From: Eimeria necatrix
Lineage: Eukaryota; Apicomplexa; Conoidasida; Eucoccidiorida; Eimeriidae
Direction of reading: 5' to 3'
Length of the DNA stretch: 64,000 nucleotides
Assembly: GCF_000499385.1 (NCBI RefSeq)
Contig: NW_013654402.1
Coordinates: forward strand, 62,001 to 126,000
The notes under the pieces were generated by a model that was given only the letters and a program-made list of their open reading frames with translations, was not told the origin of the DNA and did not search any database. Positions 36,401 through 48,608 of this stretch are shown in pieces. The translations under genes and the position numbers were made by a program. How positions within the stretch are numbered: the stretch's first letter is position 1; each line of letters opens with the position of its first letter.

Positions 36401-37080
36401 TGTCTAGTGCTCTGGATGTTTTCTACAGAAGCGCAAGGACGACGGCTTGAAGACTTGCCTCTGGGAGCTCGGCCAGTGAGGATTCGCCGAGAGACGTCTG
36501 TTCCATAGCACTCGCAAGCAGAGCATTATAAGGCATGAAGTGAAGAACTGGTAGAAGTGACCCTCTGATTTGGGTTAAGAGACAGCTGAAGGATGCTGCT
36601 TGCCGAACGGGGACCACTGAGCCACATCTGACGGCATTATCTTGTCGGAATTAACAGTGCCTCGCAAACAAAGTGGGTAGTGACCCACCTCCTCAAGATT
36701 CTGCAGTAACACAAGAACAACACGTCAGGTTGCTCTTAAATTAATGCGAGCGGCTAGCTTTCAGCAATTTTCGTGTTGCCAATTCTACCACAGCATGCGT
36801 AGGCATCTTGATGAAAGCTATCTTCCTGAAAGTTTGCCACTTCGTCATAGCTCGTCTATCCCCTGGACAGTTGTCTGAGTGTGCACATTAGCAGCGAAAT
36901 TTAGCGTGGTGGCAGCCACTACATTCAAATTCATTTTGAACCACATATATACTGTTTGATTGATAACAAAATTTGTGTCAGCATCTACGTGCAGCTAAAC
37001 GATTGGCAACAAAATTTGTGTCAGCATCTACGTGCAGCTAAACGATTGGCATATTCATTCTGCGTTCTCATATGTCATAG
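33445..37080. other. Gene-poor stretch with weak candidate minus-strand exons
   Basis: No complete gene is visible. The best candidate exon is 35978-35916 (minus, 21 codons, AKRPPLREPPPLPMHLKDLAE), flanked by CACTGGCCTCAG and GTACGT, in phase 0 at both ends like the small exons of the next gene. It sits inside a 189-codon minus frame (36302-35733). A frame at 36617-36423 contains LGESSLAELPE followed by GCAAGT, another possible GC donor. These may belong to a second small-exon gene. The remainder shows no recognisable feature. Confidence 0.3.
36965..37050. repeat. Tandem repeat, 2 x 43 bp
   Basis: A 43-bp unit beginning AACAAAATTTGTGTCAGCAT occurs twice head to tail at 36965-37007 and 37008-37050 with no visible change, so it is probably a recent duplication. 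Confidence 0.9.
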
Positions 37081-40000
37081 TCACAAAAGCCCACAGCCAA
37101 AACCATCTTCCTGAGATCCGGGGAAGAAGTCGTCCAAATCTTCCGACTTAAAGCACTGCGTCTCTTGCTTCGCGGCGATCTCTGAGCGTCGATAAAGCAC
37201 ATATACTACATGATAAGTTATATGATTTAATTGGTCTGACCAACATGGAATTAAGTGGAATGACGCTGAGACCAAGCTCTTCTAACTGCTCGTCATAACA
37301 CGACCAGCGTCTCACAAAGTTAAAAAAAAAGAGACTGTTTTATCAGGATACTACAAGGCTAGCGAAAGTTGTTTTCTCTCAAGATGCTGTATACACTCTC
37401 AGTGATACACTGTAACGGAATACCGGTACACAGACGGTAACGCGTAACGCACTATGTCCACTTCGGAAGTAAAACGGCGCTGCAAATCCGTCAAGCCAGG
37501 TTGGCCGCCACTTGAATGCTGCAGTTAAGCAAAACTCGCAATTAGTTACTCATGCATTTGCACGGAGCGCAGTGTGTAGTAGCGAAAGTTGTTTTCTGTC
37601 AAGATGCTGCATACACTCTCAGTGATACACTGTAAGGGAATTCCGGTACACAGACGGTAACGCGTAACGCACTATGTCCACTTCGGAAGTAAAACGGCGC
37701 CGCAAATCCTTCAAGCCAGGTTGGCCGCCACTTGAATGCTGCAGTTAAGCAAAACTCGCAATTAGTTACTCATGCATTTGCACGGAGTGCAGTGTGTAGT
37801 AGCGAAAGTTGTTTTCTGTCAAGATGCTGCATACACTCTCAGTGATACACCGTAAGGGAATTCCGGTACACAGACGGTAACGCGTAACGCACTACGTCCA
37901 CTTCGGGAGTAAAATGGCTCCGCGAATCCGTCAAGCCAGGTTGGCCGCCACTTGAATGCTGCAGTTAAGCAAAACTCGCAATTAGTTACTCATGCATTTG
38001 CACGGAGCGCAATGTGTAGTTTGCCAACTAAAAATGCGGGCTGCAAGCCTAATCGACGGACTGGGCCTTCTGTTCCCGTTATTCGTGAGTGGAGACAGTT
38101 CCCTCTAAAACCAGGAAAGTCTCATGACTGTAACTTTTAAGCATGCAGCATACACGTTCTGAGTAGGCCTACCTCTGAAGACTTTGCAGCACCTTCAACT
38201 GAACTGGGAAAAATTCCTTCAGTGGATTGCTGTGTCTCTTCCGCCTTTGGCTTCGATAGTGGCTCTTCAAATACAGCCTGAAACCGCATAAATAGGAATA
38301 CGCCAACTCTGCGTAGTGTGCTAAGTTGCGAAAATACACTAGGCAAAACTTGGCAAGCAAGTGTTAGGTCATAAGCACAAGGCGGAAACAAGGGGCAGAG
38401 CCATTGTCTCCTTTAGCCATGCGAAAGCGTGTGGGGTCCATTAAGGTAAGAATATTTTTCCAAGCATCTCTTGGGGCTAATGAAAGGTGTTGCGTGACCA
38501 GCAGGCATGAGTTTTAGCAAGTGTAGCACACGACCCTACTTGGCAGCGCCTCCTCGACAATTTTTACTCATGCAAGAATAATGTCCACAGAGCAGCTCAT
38601 CTACACTAACAAGACAATCGTGCATATTTCCGCCATCGTCTGAGCAAGGCAGCTCCATGGGTGACTACGTAATACCGGAAACGTGTTACGATGATGGCCT
38701 CATGCCTGAAACCTGGCTCGTATGTATGTTCAAGGCGCTTTCTTACCTCTGCTGAGCTCCTAAGACTGCCCATCTGCTTGGCTGCAGTCTCCGTTTCAAG
38801 CTCATCCTAACAGAAAATATGTCACAAAAATTCAGTGCGTCTCGTACATCCTCATCATGCATTTAAGTCTACACGACAACATGGTTAGCAAAAGACTCGA
38901 CCACTGGAACGAACTGTGCGCAATGGCAGCTACACTCATATTTTGTCCTAAACATCAGCTTATGTGACAGCGGAACTGCAAATATCATAAATCGACATTC
39001 TTGGGACATGCCTCTGACGAGTCGTCGTCCCAGTCTGCTTGGGGTGCCTGCGAAACACACCAGTCCATGCCGACGAGACTCCAACTTGAAAGCCGGCGCC
39101 ATGTTCAAGCAAGGATGTGCATTCGCTAACGCAGTACTACGGCGTGTGTACCCACAACTGCCCTACGTGAAAGTAACAACTATGACACTCAAAGGCGGAG
39201 AACGAATTTTTCGTGTATATTTCGCGACGTTTCCTCGGGCGCGCTGTGTGTCTACGTGCTTCACCTTGCCGCGTTTCTGAGTGTCTGACAATCGGCTGGA
39301 ATCTTTACGTGTTCTACTCCTCGAAAGTGCCAGTCCTAAACTAGAGGAAAGTTCGCCCTCATCCTGAGAACAAAGGTTCCAGTCGGAGCACAGCGCATTG
39401 CAGCTTGAGCACAGCTGTTTTGGCTGCACTCATCTTCACTAATTAGCACGAACTTGCAGTGATGCATGTTCATCATCTCAGCAGATGTGGCACCTAAACG
39501 TTGCTTGAAAAAGGTAATGAATTTTGAACTCGAGGGCTAGAAAGCTTTTCATCTCGTGCTCGCAGGCAGGCAAGCATATCAGCTAGCATTTCTAGGATGC
39601 CCGAGAAGGAGCAGCTGAATGCAACACGACTCAGGAGAGGACTCATGGCTTGCCTCTGAGTCCGGAGAATCTGAGAACGGGTCAGAGCCTTCGTCACTCC
39701 GTGGCTTCTCATCTTCTTGCTGCGATGGCAATGCAAAGGCACCCTCAGGAAAGGTGAATCATTTGTGACTGCAATTTTCCCCATGAGGCAAAGAGAATTG
39801 GGGCAGTTTACAGCAGCTAAGCGCTCGTCAAATGATGGCTGAAGCAATATGACAGATCACCAGAAGATAATGAAGAACTGGAGCTGTAAAGCATGCACAT
39901 TCCACGGACTGAAGTGCACACCCTGCATCCAAGTGCTTGCAAGAGAGACCCCTACAAAACGATATCCTCGGCAGTTACCGAAAAGCACTGTTGGTGGGAT

Positions 40001-42422
40001 TTTTAGCCACATTTTGCAACACAAAACAAATGCTGTTGCGCGAGGCCGCAGATTCCACTCTTCTGTTTCTTCTCATTAGGCATATTCTAATAGACAGTGG
40101 ACGCGACTTGAAGACAAAATATGCTCCTGAGTTGCACCAGGGATATGGCGCGTAGCAATCAAATACCAACCATGACCTGACAACTCACCTCTTTTGGTTC
40201 ATTCTGTATGGCTTGGGGAGCCAGCTCTTCTTCTTGCTGCACTAGACTTGCTCTTGATACCCGGAGAGCATGGCCCTCGCCCCTTGGTGTAACCGCCGTA
40301 GGTAGGTTCTCCTCAGCCTGATAAGAACATAGGTGAAATACTGCAAGGACACTGCATTCAGGACAGACAGAGACTGAGTGACTGCACGTCTGCTACAAGA
40401 CTGCTATACTTCAGCGCGTCTTCAACGTCGTGGAGTTCCATTTCCTAATAAGTTTCGGAGTTTCGCCCCGTCCGAAAAGTGGCGCAGCCCCCAAATACAA
40501 CGGCATGCCTTCTACTCCAGTGTTTAAGACTCCTCCGTGCCAGTGAATATAGGTCCTTGAAGTATCAGTATCGCACTCTGCAACCAACGCCTACAGCTTC
40601 TTGGCAAACTACACTTGGGATATATTGATTTTATGAAGTGCACCGCAGTTGAAGATGCCACTTGCCTTACGAAGTTCCTCCCTTTGTAAATCCGGCCGCG
40701 GAGGCTGTAGCACAAGAACAGAGCCAATGCATTAGGACAAAAGAACGTGTCAACTGGCCAATTAGAAACAAGGCTTCTGCAGTGCCATGAGTCGCCCTGT
40801 ATCTCGAGCTCTTCCTATTGAGGGTAAGACAAGGTGCATTTGCCAGAAAAAGCGGCAAGCCCACTTCGCTCAGCAGTACGTTTCCCACACTTTCCAGTCA
40901 TTTGCCAGCTACCAGAAGGCAGGAACAATGCTAAGCGCTCCTCTGTAAGGTATCAGTCAAGGTGAGCAAACACCTCAAAGGGAGAAACAACCATGCAGCG
41001 AAGCAAACTCAGAACTTTTGGGAGCAGGGAATCACGGAAATATGTGAACTGAGGAGTAGCCTTGTGCACAAGGTATCGGCTTTCCTTCCGTGCAAATAGA
41101 GAAATTCCTTTTTGAGTTGCTGACAGAATGACACCACGATGTCTGTGCATGAAGTACACTGATGCCAGAATCGGCGTTAGTAAATAAGCCGCGTTTGTGT
41201 TTATTATAAATATTCCCCTGAGCTAGACACAGATGTGCTTGCCATTCGTAAACAAGGCATGATGGAAGGCTTACCACTGGGCCAACTTCGATAATATCAA
41301 ACTGGAAGCACAGGCCGTGAGAAACTATTTTTTGTGATCTAGACGCTGAAAATACGAATAAACGCATAGGTACGCACCGCAGTGAAGCTAAACAGAAACA
41401 CGTCGACGCACCGCAGTGAAGCTAAGCAGAAACACATCGACAAAGGCTACCGAGTAGGGGTTGTAGAAGTTGCACAGTCGTGTCTACCGAACTGCTGCTG
41501 TCGCGTTATCCAATGAATGTGAGGCTTTCAGCGTGCTGCAGTATCTAAGGGTGGCGCATAAAAGTTGGCATGATGAACCGACAAACTGTAGAGCAATAAT
41601 TAGTCCGAAGCGTTTGTAGGACCTCCTTCGTCGCAAGCTGTAAGCACGAACGTACAATCCCAACTCAGACCTTCGTGAAAACGTGGAAACCATGACAAAA
41701 TGTGCCTGTAGTCTATTTGTTTCAATAAATCCAAGGCTTTTTAACAAGGCTTGATAGAGCAGGATTATGAGATCTAGCGCATCGGAATTACTGCAGCCTT
41801 TTCGCTGCCAATAAGTGGGCATTCAAGCCTATTCCTCAGACACACCGAGTGTTCTGATTTCGCTGTTTTCTTCACTTTAGGCGTCGGGGCGTCAATTCTC
41901 ATTACAGTATATGAGTAGTCCTATCAAGAGAAAGGACAAGGGCAAAGAGAGGCAGTGTTCTCCGAGAATGGTCCTTGCCAGAGCCAAAGTAGGGGACTGT
42001 GATGATTTGAAGTGCTGCTGCGCGCTGCTCGTGAAGCGTACCTGACATTCCACATCGGGTTTACCTTCTGCAAGATGGCGGGATGCCCAGTCACTTGGCT
42101 TTTGCTTGAGAGAGATAAAACAGCGAAGAAGGACGAATGCTATGGCAGCTATCACCGCAGCAACAATTACTCTACCAAGCAAGCCCCCTGTGGACCTCCT
42201 GTGATACTCCTTAACCTCATATAAATCTGACACAACGAAATCAGTAAGAGGAACATCGTTAACCTGCGTAGAGGGGTAAGCTTGATCTGGAGCAAAATTG
42301 AAGGAACTGTCGTTCCACAACGGGGAGGCAGCGCCATTTGCGCCCACCCACAGTCCTGCCAAGCAAGCGGCGTACACCTCAACGATAAAAAACATGTTCG
42401 GGGGGCTCCAAAACAGCCCCAT
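37081..42422 (-). CDS. Unidentified membrane protein assembled from many very small exons
   Basis: I do not recognise the family. Exon 1 (42422-42042, 127 codons) starts MGLFWSPPNM, has a hydrophobic leader at residues 10-30 and a second membrane segment at about 84-104 (LGRVIVAAVIAAIAFVLLRC), and ends at ECQ|GTACGC. Further candidate exons, all a multiple of three and phase 0 at both ends, are 40814-40671 (48 codons), 40317-40189 (43), 39363-39265 (33), 38806-38747 (20), 38277-38173 (35), and three copies of a 19-codon exon at 37958-37902, 37738-37682 and 37518-37462. A last exon ends in TGA at 37081 (acidic, KSEDLDDFFPGSQEDG). An acidic exon near 39720-39650 ends before GCAAGC. Most are rich in Glu, Ser and Lys, consistent with a charged, disordered tail. 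Exons between 42042 and 40814 and the phase of the last exon are unresolved. The gene could also be two genes. Confidence 0.4.
37361..38020. repeat. Tandem repeat, exactly 3 x 220 bp, each unit carrying a candidate exon
   Basis: Units begin with AGCGAAAGTTGTTTTCT at 37361, 37581 and 37801 and end with GTGTAGT at 37580, 37800 and 38020. Copies differ at a few percent of sites. On the minus strand each contains a CTTAACTGCAG acceptor, a 57-nt open segment and GAA|GTGGAC, so a 19-codon exon would be triplicated with its flanking intron sequence. Confidence 0.92.
41373..41440. repeat. Tandem repeat, 2 x 34 bp
   Basis: A 34-bp unit beginning CGCACCGCAGTGAAGCTAA is present at 41373-41406 and 41407-41440 with two differences. 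It lies within a likely intron of the small-exon gene. Confidence 0.85.
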
Positions 42423-45400
42423 GATATCGGAACCCTCAAAACTACACAGGGGATTCCTGCAGGCCCTGACCGAGCCAGCAGGGGGTTCGATGGCGTGCCC
42501 GTGTTTTTGTGGGGAGTGAATGAACTAGCAGTAAAGAGAGGAAAACAGAAAACGGAAAGAATTCAAATATTATTTCATAGAAAGACTGAATAGAAGGGGA
42601 GATCCTAGGCTTGGGAGTGGCCGCGATCGGGTTGTTTTGCACGTGAGTCCCCAAGAGCTGTGCCGCCTTACTTGTTCACCGCTCTCTGGAGGGTCAAATC
42701 CGTACGTATTTCGCCCTCATAATCGTAGATGATAATTTTATTAGCTTCCAGAATGTTTCACGCATAACGTTGTGATTGATGTATCAATGTGTACGACGGC
42801 CAACAGCCAGTGGATCCTGCTGCTGGGTTCACGAGTACCACACAGTAGTCGATTACGATGTTTCCTACAGTGCCAACCCAGACGTTTAGAAACATCTTTG
42901 ACCCTTCAACAATTTACATACGAACTACATGCTACTGGGCCTTTTGTTTGAAAGGGATGGAGTCAGTAGAAGGTAGGTCGTGTAATGCGGGCTGATCGTA
43001 AGGCAGCTCCGTCGCGGTTTCGAGCTATCCCATAGCGCTTGACGCTTATCTATGTAGGTTCGCATCAGTAGCCGGTTAAATTTTCACCTACACAGGTTTT
43101 CGGTTGAATCTGAGGTGTCTAGATAGCTTGTACAATACTTCTCCGAGGCCATTCCTGCAAAAATTGCACTAATCGATGGAGCCATCGGGCCCTATGAATA
43201 CAGTGCATGTGTGTACATACAAAGGTAAGTCACAAACATGTGACACTGTACAGCTTTAAGCAATGTAATTAATTGTTTTCTCCATTTTTGGGGGTGCGAG
43301 GGTCTAGCTGCCCTGATGGAAGGCAGGATGGCCCGTGGGGCCAGCCTCGGGAGCCTGTTGCGGATGTGGGTCAGCGAAACGATCACGATATCAAAATTGC
43401 TACATAGACCTACATAGAAATATCTATGGCGAGCTATAGTGCTTAGAGAAGAGGGCAACTAGTCTGTAAGTCAGAGGGGATTCAAAGCCCACCTTGTCCA
43501 CGGCTGGCAACAAAAGCATCTGAAACTGCGGAGGCTGTTTTATTTAAATTGCCAAGTTCTTCCTATTATATATACTAACATATGCTGTGCATAAGGACAG
43601 ATACATTCTTCGTGGCTCAGAACGCTGGAACAGGACAATGCGGTAGAGGTTACCTATACCTGGACGTGCAGCCCAGGAAGCGCGGATAAGACGGGATTTC
43701 TTCTGCCAAATTATTCTTTTATCCTTGCTTTCCAAGCTCTATGCCCAGGACTCCAACGGTCGCTTTGTACCCTGAACTTTCAATTCTTGGTGGCTGCTAA
43801 CAATCTGTGTGGACGAAGAAAATAATGCAAGTCATCAGCAAGCACGCAAAATCTGCACTGGCAGCGGGCTCTGCTAATTGGCTGGAGGGGCTAGGAGTTT
43901 GAAAAAAATATGTATTCTTTGCTCTATAGCAAAAGCTGTTGGGCTGTGTTAGGTCGCACTAAGTTTTACTTTGAGGGAGAGAGTTAAACAAGCGGAGGAA
44001 GTGTCAGCAGTATTGCGACATGTTGACCAGTTCATTCTTGGATGCCCGTGTAGTTGGCGGGTCATGAGCAACGCGCTATCGCTGTCAACTGCTTATTGAC
44101 ATTTGAAGAAAGAACAGTTCAGGATAAAGAGTCTTGCTCTTCAGAGTTTAGCTGCTCGCCACTAGCCAGTGTCACTTTTGAACGCCAGCTCTGTAACAAG
44201 CGGTGTCCAGCCCAATTCTTAAATAGTTCCCCTTGTCGGCTACATAGGTGTCTAGTGGTCTTTATGGGACAAATATATCAAACTATGGGTTGAAAAATGC
44301 ATATTTTTGCTCTTGTGGGGCCCTGAGTTCTTCTGTCTCACCTGGTGTGCACATTAATGCTGTCAGCATGAGTGACAACAACAGCCCCAATTATTCCCCT
44401 ATTTGCTGGGCATCATAATCCTGTTTTGGTTTCAAGACAGAAACGTGGGATAAATAGGATGCTTTGGGTGCGAATGTGAAGCACCAGGACAGTGGGCCTG
44501 GCGGAACTCTAAAGGACCCCAAAGCCCCCAGCACAGCACCGTGTAGGTCGCTCCACGCCTGCTCGACACATGGGTTTCCTTTGCTCAAATTCCACTAGAT
44601 CGCAGTACAGCTTCTTGCAACTCCAGTGTCGACAATTACTACTGACAGGGAAGGCTTCCTGTCTCCATTGGCAAGGGTCTCAGCTTATTAACAGTGCCTG
44701 ATATTTGGCCAACCTTACAGTGCCACAGCTCAATAAAAGGATTAAAACACAGAGGTTGAGCCACGAAATGTTCGTCCTACTTTCCGTTTTGATTTGCCTT
44801 GCCTGCGAACGTGTAGCCACGGCATGTAGCGAAGCACGCACAGCAGAAACTTCGAGAGGCGGCAACAGAAAGCGTCGCGGCACCGCCTAGGAAAGTCACA
44901 CAACGCGCTCACGATACAATGAATATGAAGAAAACAAAACCAACAGCAGACACATAATTTTCTTTCACTGCCAGGAGAAGTTTCGTTGAAGTGGGGAAAG
45001 TTGTAGCGCACAGCAGAACAATGTAGCCCAGAAGTGGCCTTTAGGGCCATATAATTCAGAATATGCAGATTGAAATAATAAATCGAGACGTGATAAACAC
45101 GCATCTGAATTTAATTAACTGGAACTAAGATCTGCTGTGCTCTGCAGCTACGTTCAGGGCTTAGGGCTGTAAGAGGCACTGAAGCTGCAGTGCAGCAGCC
45201 CGGGGGAAAGACTCGGGGTAAACAAATATATTTCTGGATATTAGGACCTACAGTGACATCGCGCGTACTATCTGGGAGTTCAAAGCTCGTCTTTAGGGTG
45301 CTGTGATATGCATAAACCTATTTTTTACCAGAACAGGAGAGACAAGGCGGGGCAAAGCTGGCTCACCTTACCAGATTGGCAGTGACCCTGTAAAGTGCTA

Positions 45401-48400
45401 AAACTCTGTGCCGACGGCCGGCTCTGGCATAGCAGACGAACTTCACCATTCTTAAATGCTAAGTAAAGTGTCTGAACTTCCAAAATATGCTTTTCGCTTT
45501 CTGTCAGAAGGAGCAAGCTAGTCAGCCATGACTTCTAGAAGTGCACGTGCGTTGGCCAGTCTTGATGATGTATGCGAGAGGCAGCTGGGCTTGGGCCACA
45601 AAAGCGCCAGGGTTGCAAACATAGGAATGCTTGAATTCGGGCTTAAAAATACTACTGAATGATATATCAGGGCGAAATTCAATACAGAGGCCAGGCAGGA
45701 GCATTCACCTATGAGGGCTGGCCCGAACATAGACCCTCAACGGCAATGAAGCTTAGAGCCATGCTGTAACTTACATGTTTGATCTGGACGGCAAAATGTG
45801 CACTTCACGTATCCTCCGACCAGAGAACCCCTCACACTCTTCCAGAGCCAAAAACATGACAATCGACACAGGCATTCCTCAGCTCTGCTGCTGAAAAACG
45901 CTGCGCTATATATTTGGGAAAGTGCCTCTCCCCGAATAATGCCACTGGTAAAGTATCTCCGGGCGGAAAGAAGATAAACGCGCTCCGAGGTCTGGTGAAG
46001 ACGTGGTTTTAACCGGGAATATTTCCTCAGTTGGATACAGAAGAGACGGCCATTTGTAGCAGAGTTACTCACCACGGAATTAGTGTGTACAAGAATGCGT
46101 GAAAACATTCATGATTGTCGAAAGTGAAGCTAACAATGAGAAGTGATCGTTGCAGAAAAGTCACGGTTGCTCGGGAGCGTGCAGGTACAGGTAAATGGTG
46201 GCACTTAGCACAATAATAGAATGGGACTTTGCTGGCCGGCCAGATGAATCTGCAAATTTGCAATACAGTGTAGTGAATTTTGAGAAGTAGGCTCTAGAAG
46301 GACGCTGTAATTTTCCAGCATGCGAGAGTTCATGTAGATAGGGATACCAAATGCCTGTTAATAGCTTTGTATCCCAAAGGATAGGCTGCTACGTAGCGAG
46401 CAGATTACCCTCGTGGACAAGCCACTTAATTTAAAGCTCTGAGGTCTCTAAGCTTTCCACAAGTAAATTACTTCCTTTAGATTAGCTGCAGCTGCATACG
46501 CGCCCTAGAAGCCTTGCCCCCTGGCAAAGCTCGACAAATTTTAGTTCGATATATCCTAGTTCCCCGATGGAGTATAGTAACGGGCACTACAGAAAAAGTG
46601 ACATTCACACGGCTGTAGCGCTATGCGCTACAGAAGCCGTTACGCACTCAATATCGGAGACCGTAGTGCTAGGCATCACTGAAGCACGCATTACTCAAGC
46701 AGCGGGATACCCGTTGACAGGAAAAAGCCGACCTACAGCTTGAAATAGTGGGTGTATTTGATACCGAAGAAATAAAATGGGAAAACTTCCAAGTAGTTTG
46801 GGTGTGCAAGCCCGGAAAGTCCTCCACAAGGGACCAAGCTACGTGCAACGCCGCATACAAACAGTCCCAAGCTCCTTGGCAGAGGCTAGTAAAGAGGAAA
46901 GACAGGAGCCACCGGAATGTATCAAGGCTTCTCTAAAATGTACAAATATTGCCGAAGGCTGCTTTCCAACCTACAGAACCCCTGTAGCATCCGCCAGCTT
47001 GTCTGTAGACTGGGAGCTGTGATGCTTACATATTCTAGCGATACCTCCGTACAAGTTCGAGCCTCACTGCAGTATATTAACGTTCAGTTGATAATCATAA
47101 CTTGAGACTACCTTTGAAGTGTGTTCGGACGAAATGAAGAAATTTAGCATTGACTGTAGTGAAGCCCTACAGGAACATACACTGGCCACTATTGGGACAG
47201 ACAGATAAAATAAGGATAGTACAATGAGAGCTAACACGGACCATAATCTCGAAATTGCTTTAGCCAATGGAAAGACTGGGATTTACTGCTTGTGTGTTCG
47301 AGAATGCGCAGCCCATCAAGCATGCGTTCGAGTTAACCCCGGGTCGGCAGTGGCTTGGCACAGTGTCTAATGTGACAAGCATAAACCACCAAGTACAAGG
47401 TACAAATTGATATACTTGGATGAACTTGTATGGAGGCAATGCTTTATTACCAAATTGTACTGTTCTTTTGTGGTTTAACGCTAACTTGCCATTGCTGTGC
47501 TTTCCTTGCCGAGCTCCTGGTGTGAGCTCACTGGACTTTGCAGTCCCAGAGTATTGTTGGGCAAGAATATGGGGGAAAAAGCTTTGAAATAGAATAGAGT
47601 AAACCTTGAATTAGCTAGAGAGTAGGAACTACTGAGCCAAAGGGAGCAAATAAAGCTCTTCAGTGGGTGTGCAGCAGTATTGACCCGTCGAGCACAGCTA
47701 CATAGTGGCGCTACTTTCAACACCCAGTGATCCTCTTGTCTAGAACCCTACTTTGGAGTGGAATATTTCATCAGTTATGAATCAGCTTTATCATTTGCAT
47801 ATTTTTGAGAAAATATCATCTTTTCCCCCTAATTTTACACATGCTTCTACTCTTGTCAGCCAATGTGCATAACCACCACCCTCCCCTTTCTGAAAGCTAC
47901 TGGCGCCCCCCACCCCGAGAGTTTGTGCCCTTGTAGGCAGTGCATTTGCCTTTCCTTATAGTTAATTATAATTTTTCATTATCCCCTGCATATCAAGCCG
48001 CCACTAGGGCTCCTTCTCACCCCCTGATTACACCGGGCAGCAGCACCCCTTCTTTGGGGCCCCTGTCTTGACTTACTTGACCCCCTTTGAAAGGCCTTGT
48101 TCGGCATTTTCTTGCCTAACGCACTACTTCTGAGTGAGAAAATCACATAATCGACAGGGGATGCCTTTACAGGCGTGTGGATGTACGCGGCTGAAGGAAG
48201 GGAAGGGGGAGCCAACAAGCGCTTACTTTCGCAGCGCAGTTCACGTAGTCCTCGAGATTTCCCAGTCAATTTTGCATTATCCTTCGTTTGGACCCGCTTT
48301 TTTCCTGGTGTGTTGCCCACAGTGAATGCCTGATAGTCTTCAGAGCCTCAGCTCTGATGATGCAAGTTCCAGGTGGCTGCCGCATCACTCTTTGTTTGAC

Positions 48401-48608
48401 GCAAGCAGCCTGAGGATGGGAGGAGCACAGCCCTCTCTTCTGTTTCTCTTGTTACTTCCGCTGTCACAACGGAAATCACCTTCTGCGGGCTACCCTTCCA
48501 CTTGGGCTGAACTAAACTAACAACCAACTGCGACACCCTGAGCCAGGGAGAAGCCAAAGACCAAATAGCACATCATCAGCACCGCACACACCTGCAGCAG
48601 AAATAGAT
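42423..48608. other. Gene-poor stretch; weak small-exon hints only
   Basis: No gene can be supported. Minus-strand fragments with some protein character are 44588-44391 (ending KPKQDYDAQQIGE, stop), 45730-45518 and a segment near 45890-45830 (NACVDCHVFGSG). A minus frame at 48320-47979 (MGNTPGKKRV, basic C-terminus) is also open. They could be exons of another small-exon gene, but acceptors, donors and phases do not chain. Triplet repeats are absent. Confidence 0.45.

Noticed and set aside
36465..36620. Gene ending at the stop near 36423 with signal-like start
   Set aside because: The hydrophobic end lies after a good GC donor and probably is intron; no consistent upstream exon was found.
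47979..48320. 113-codon minus frame starting MGNTPGKKRV
   Set aside because: Open and basic, but an opposite-strand frame of similar quality overlaps it and no family or splice evidence supports it.
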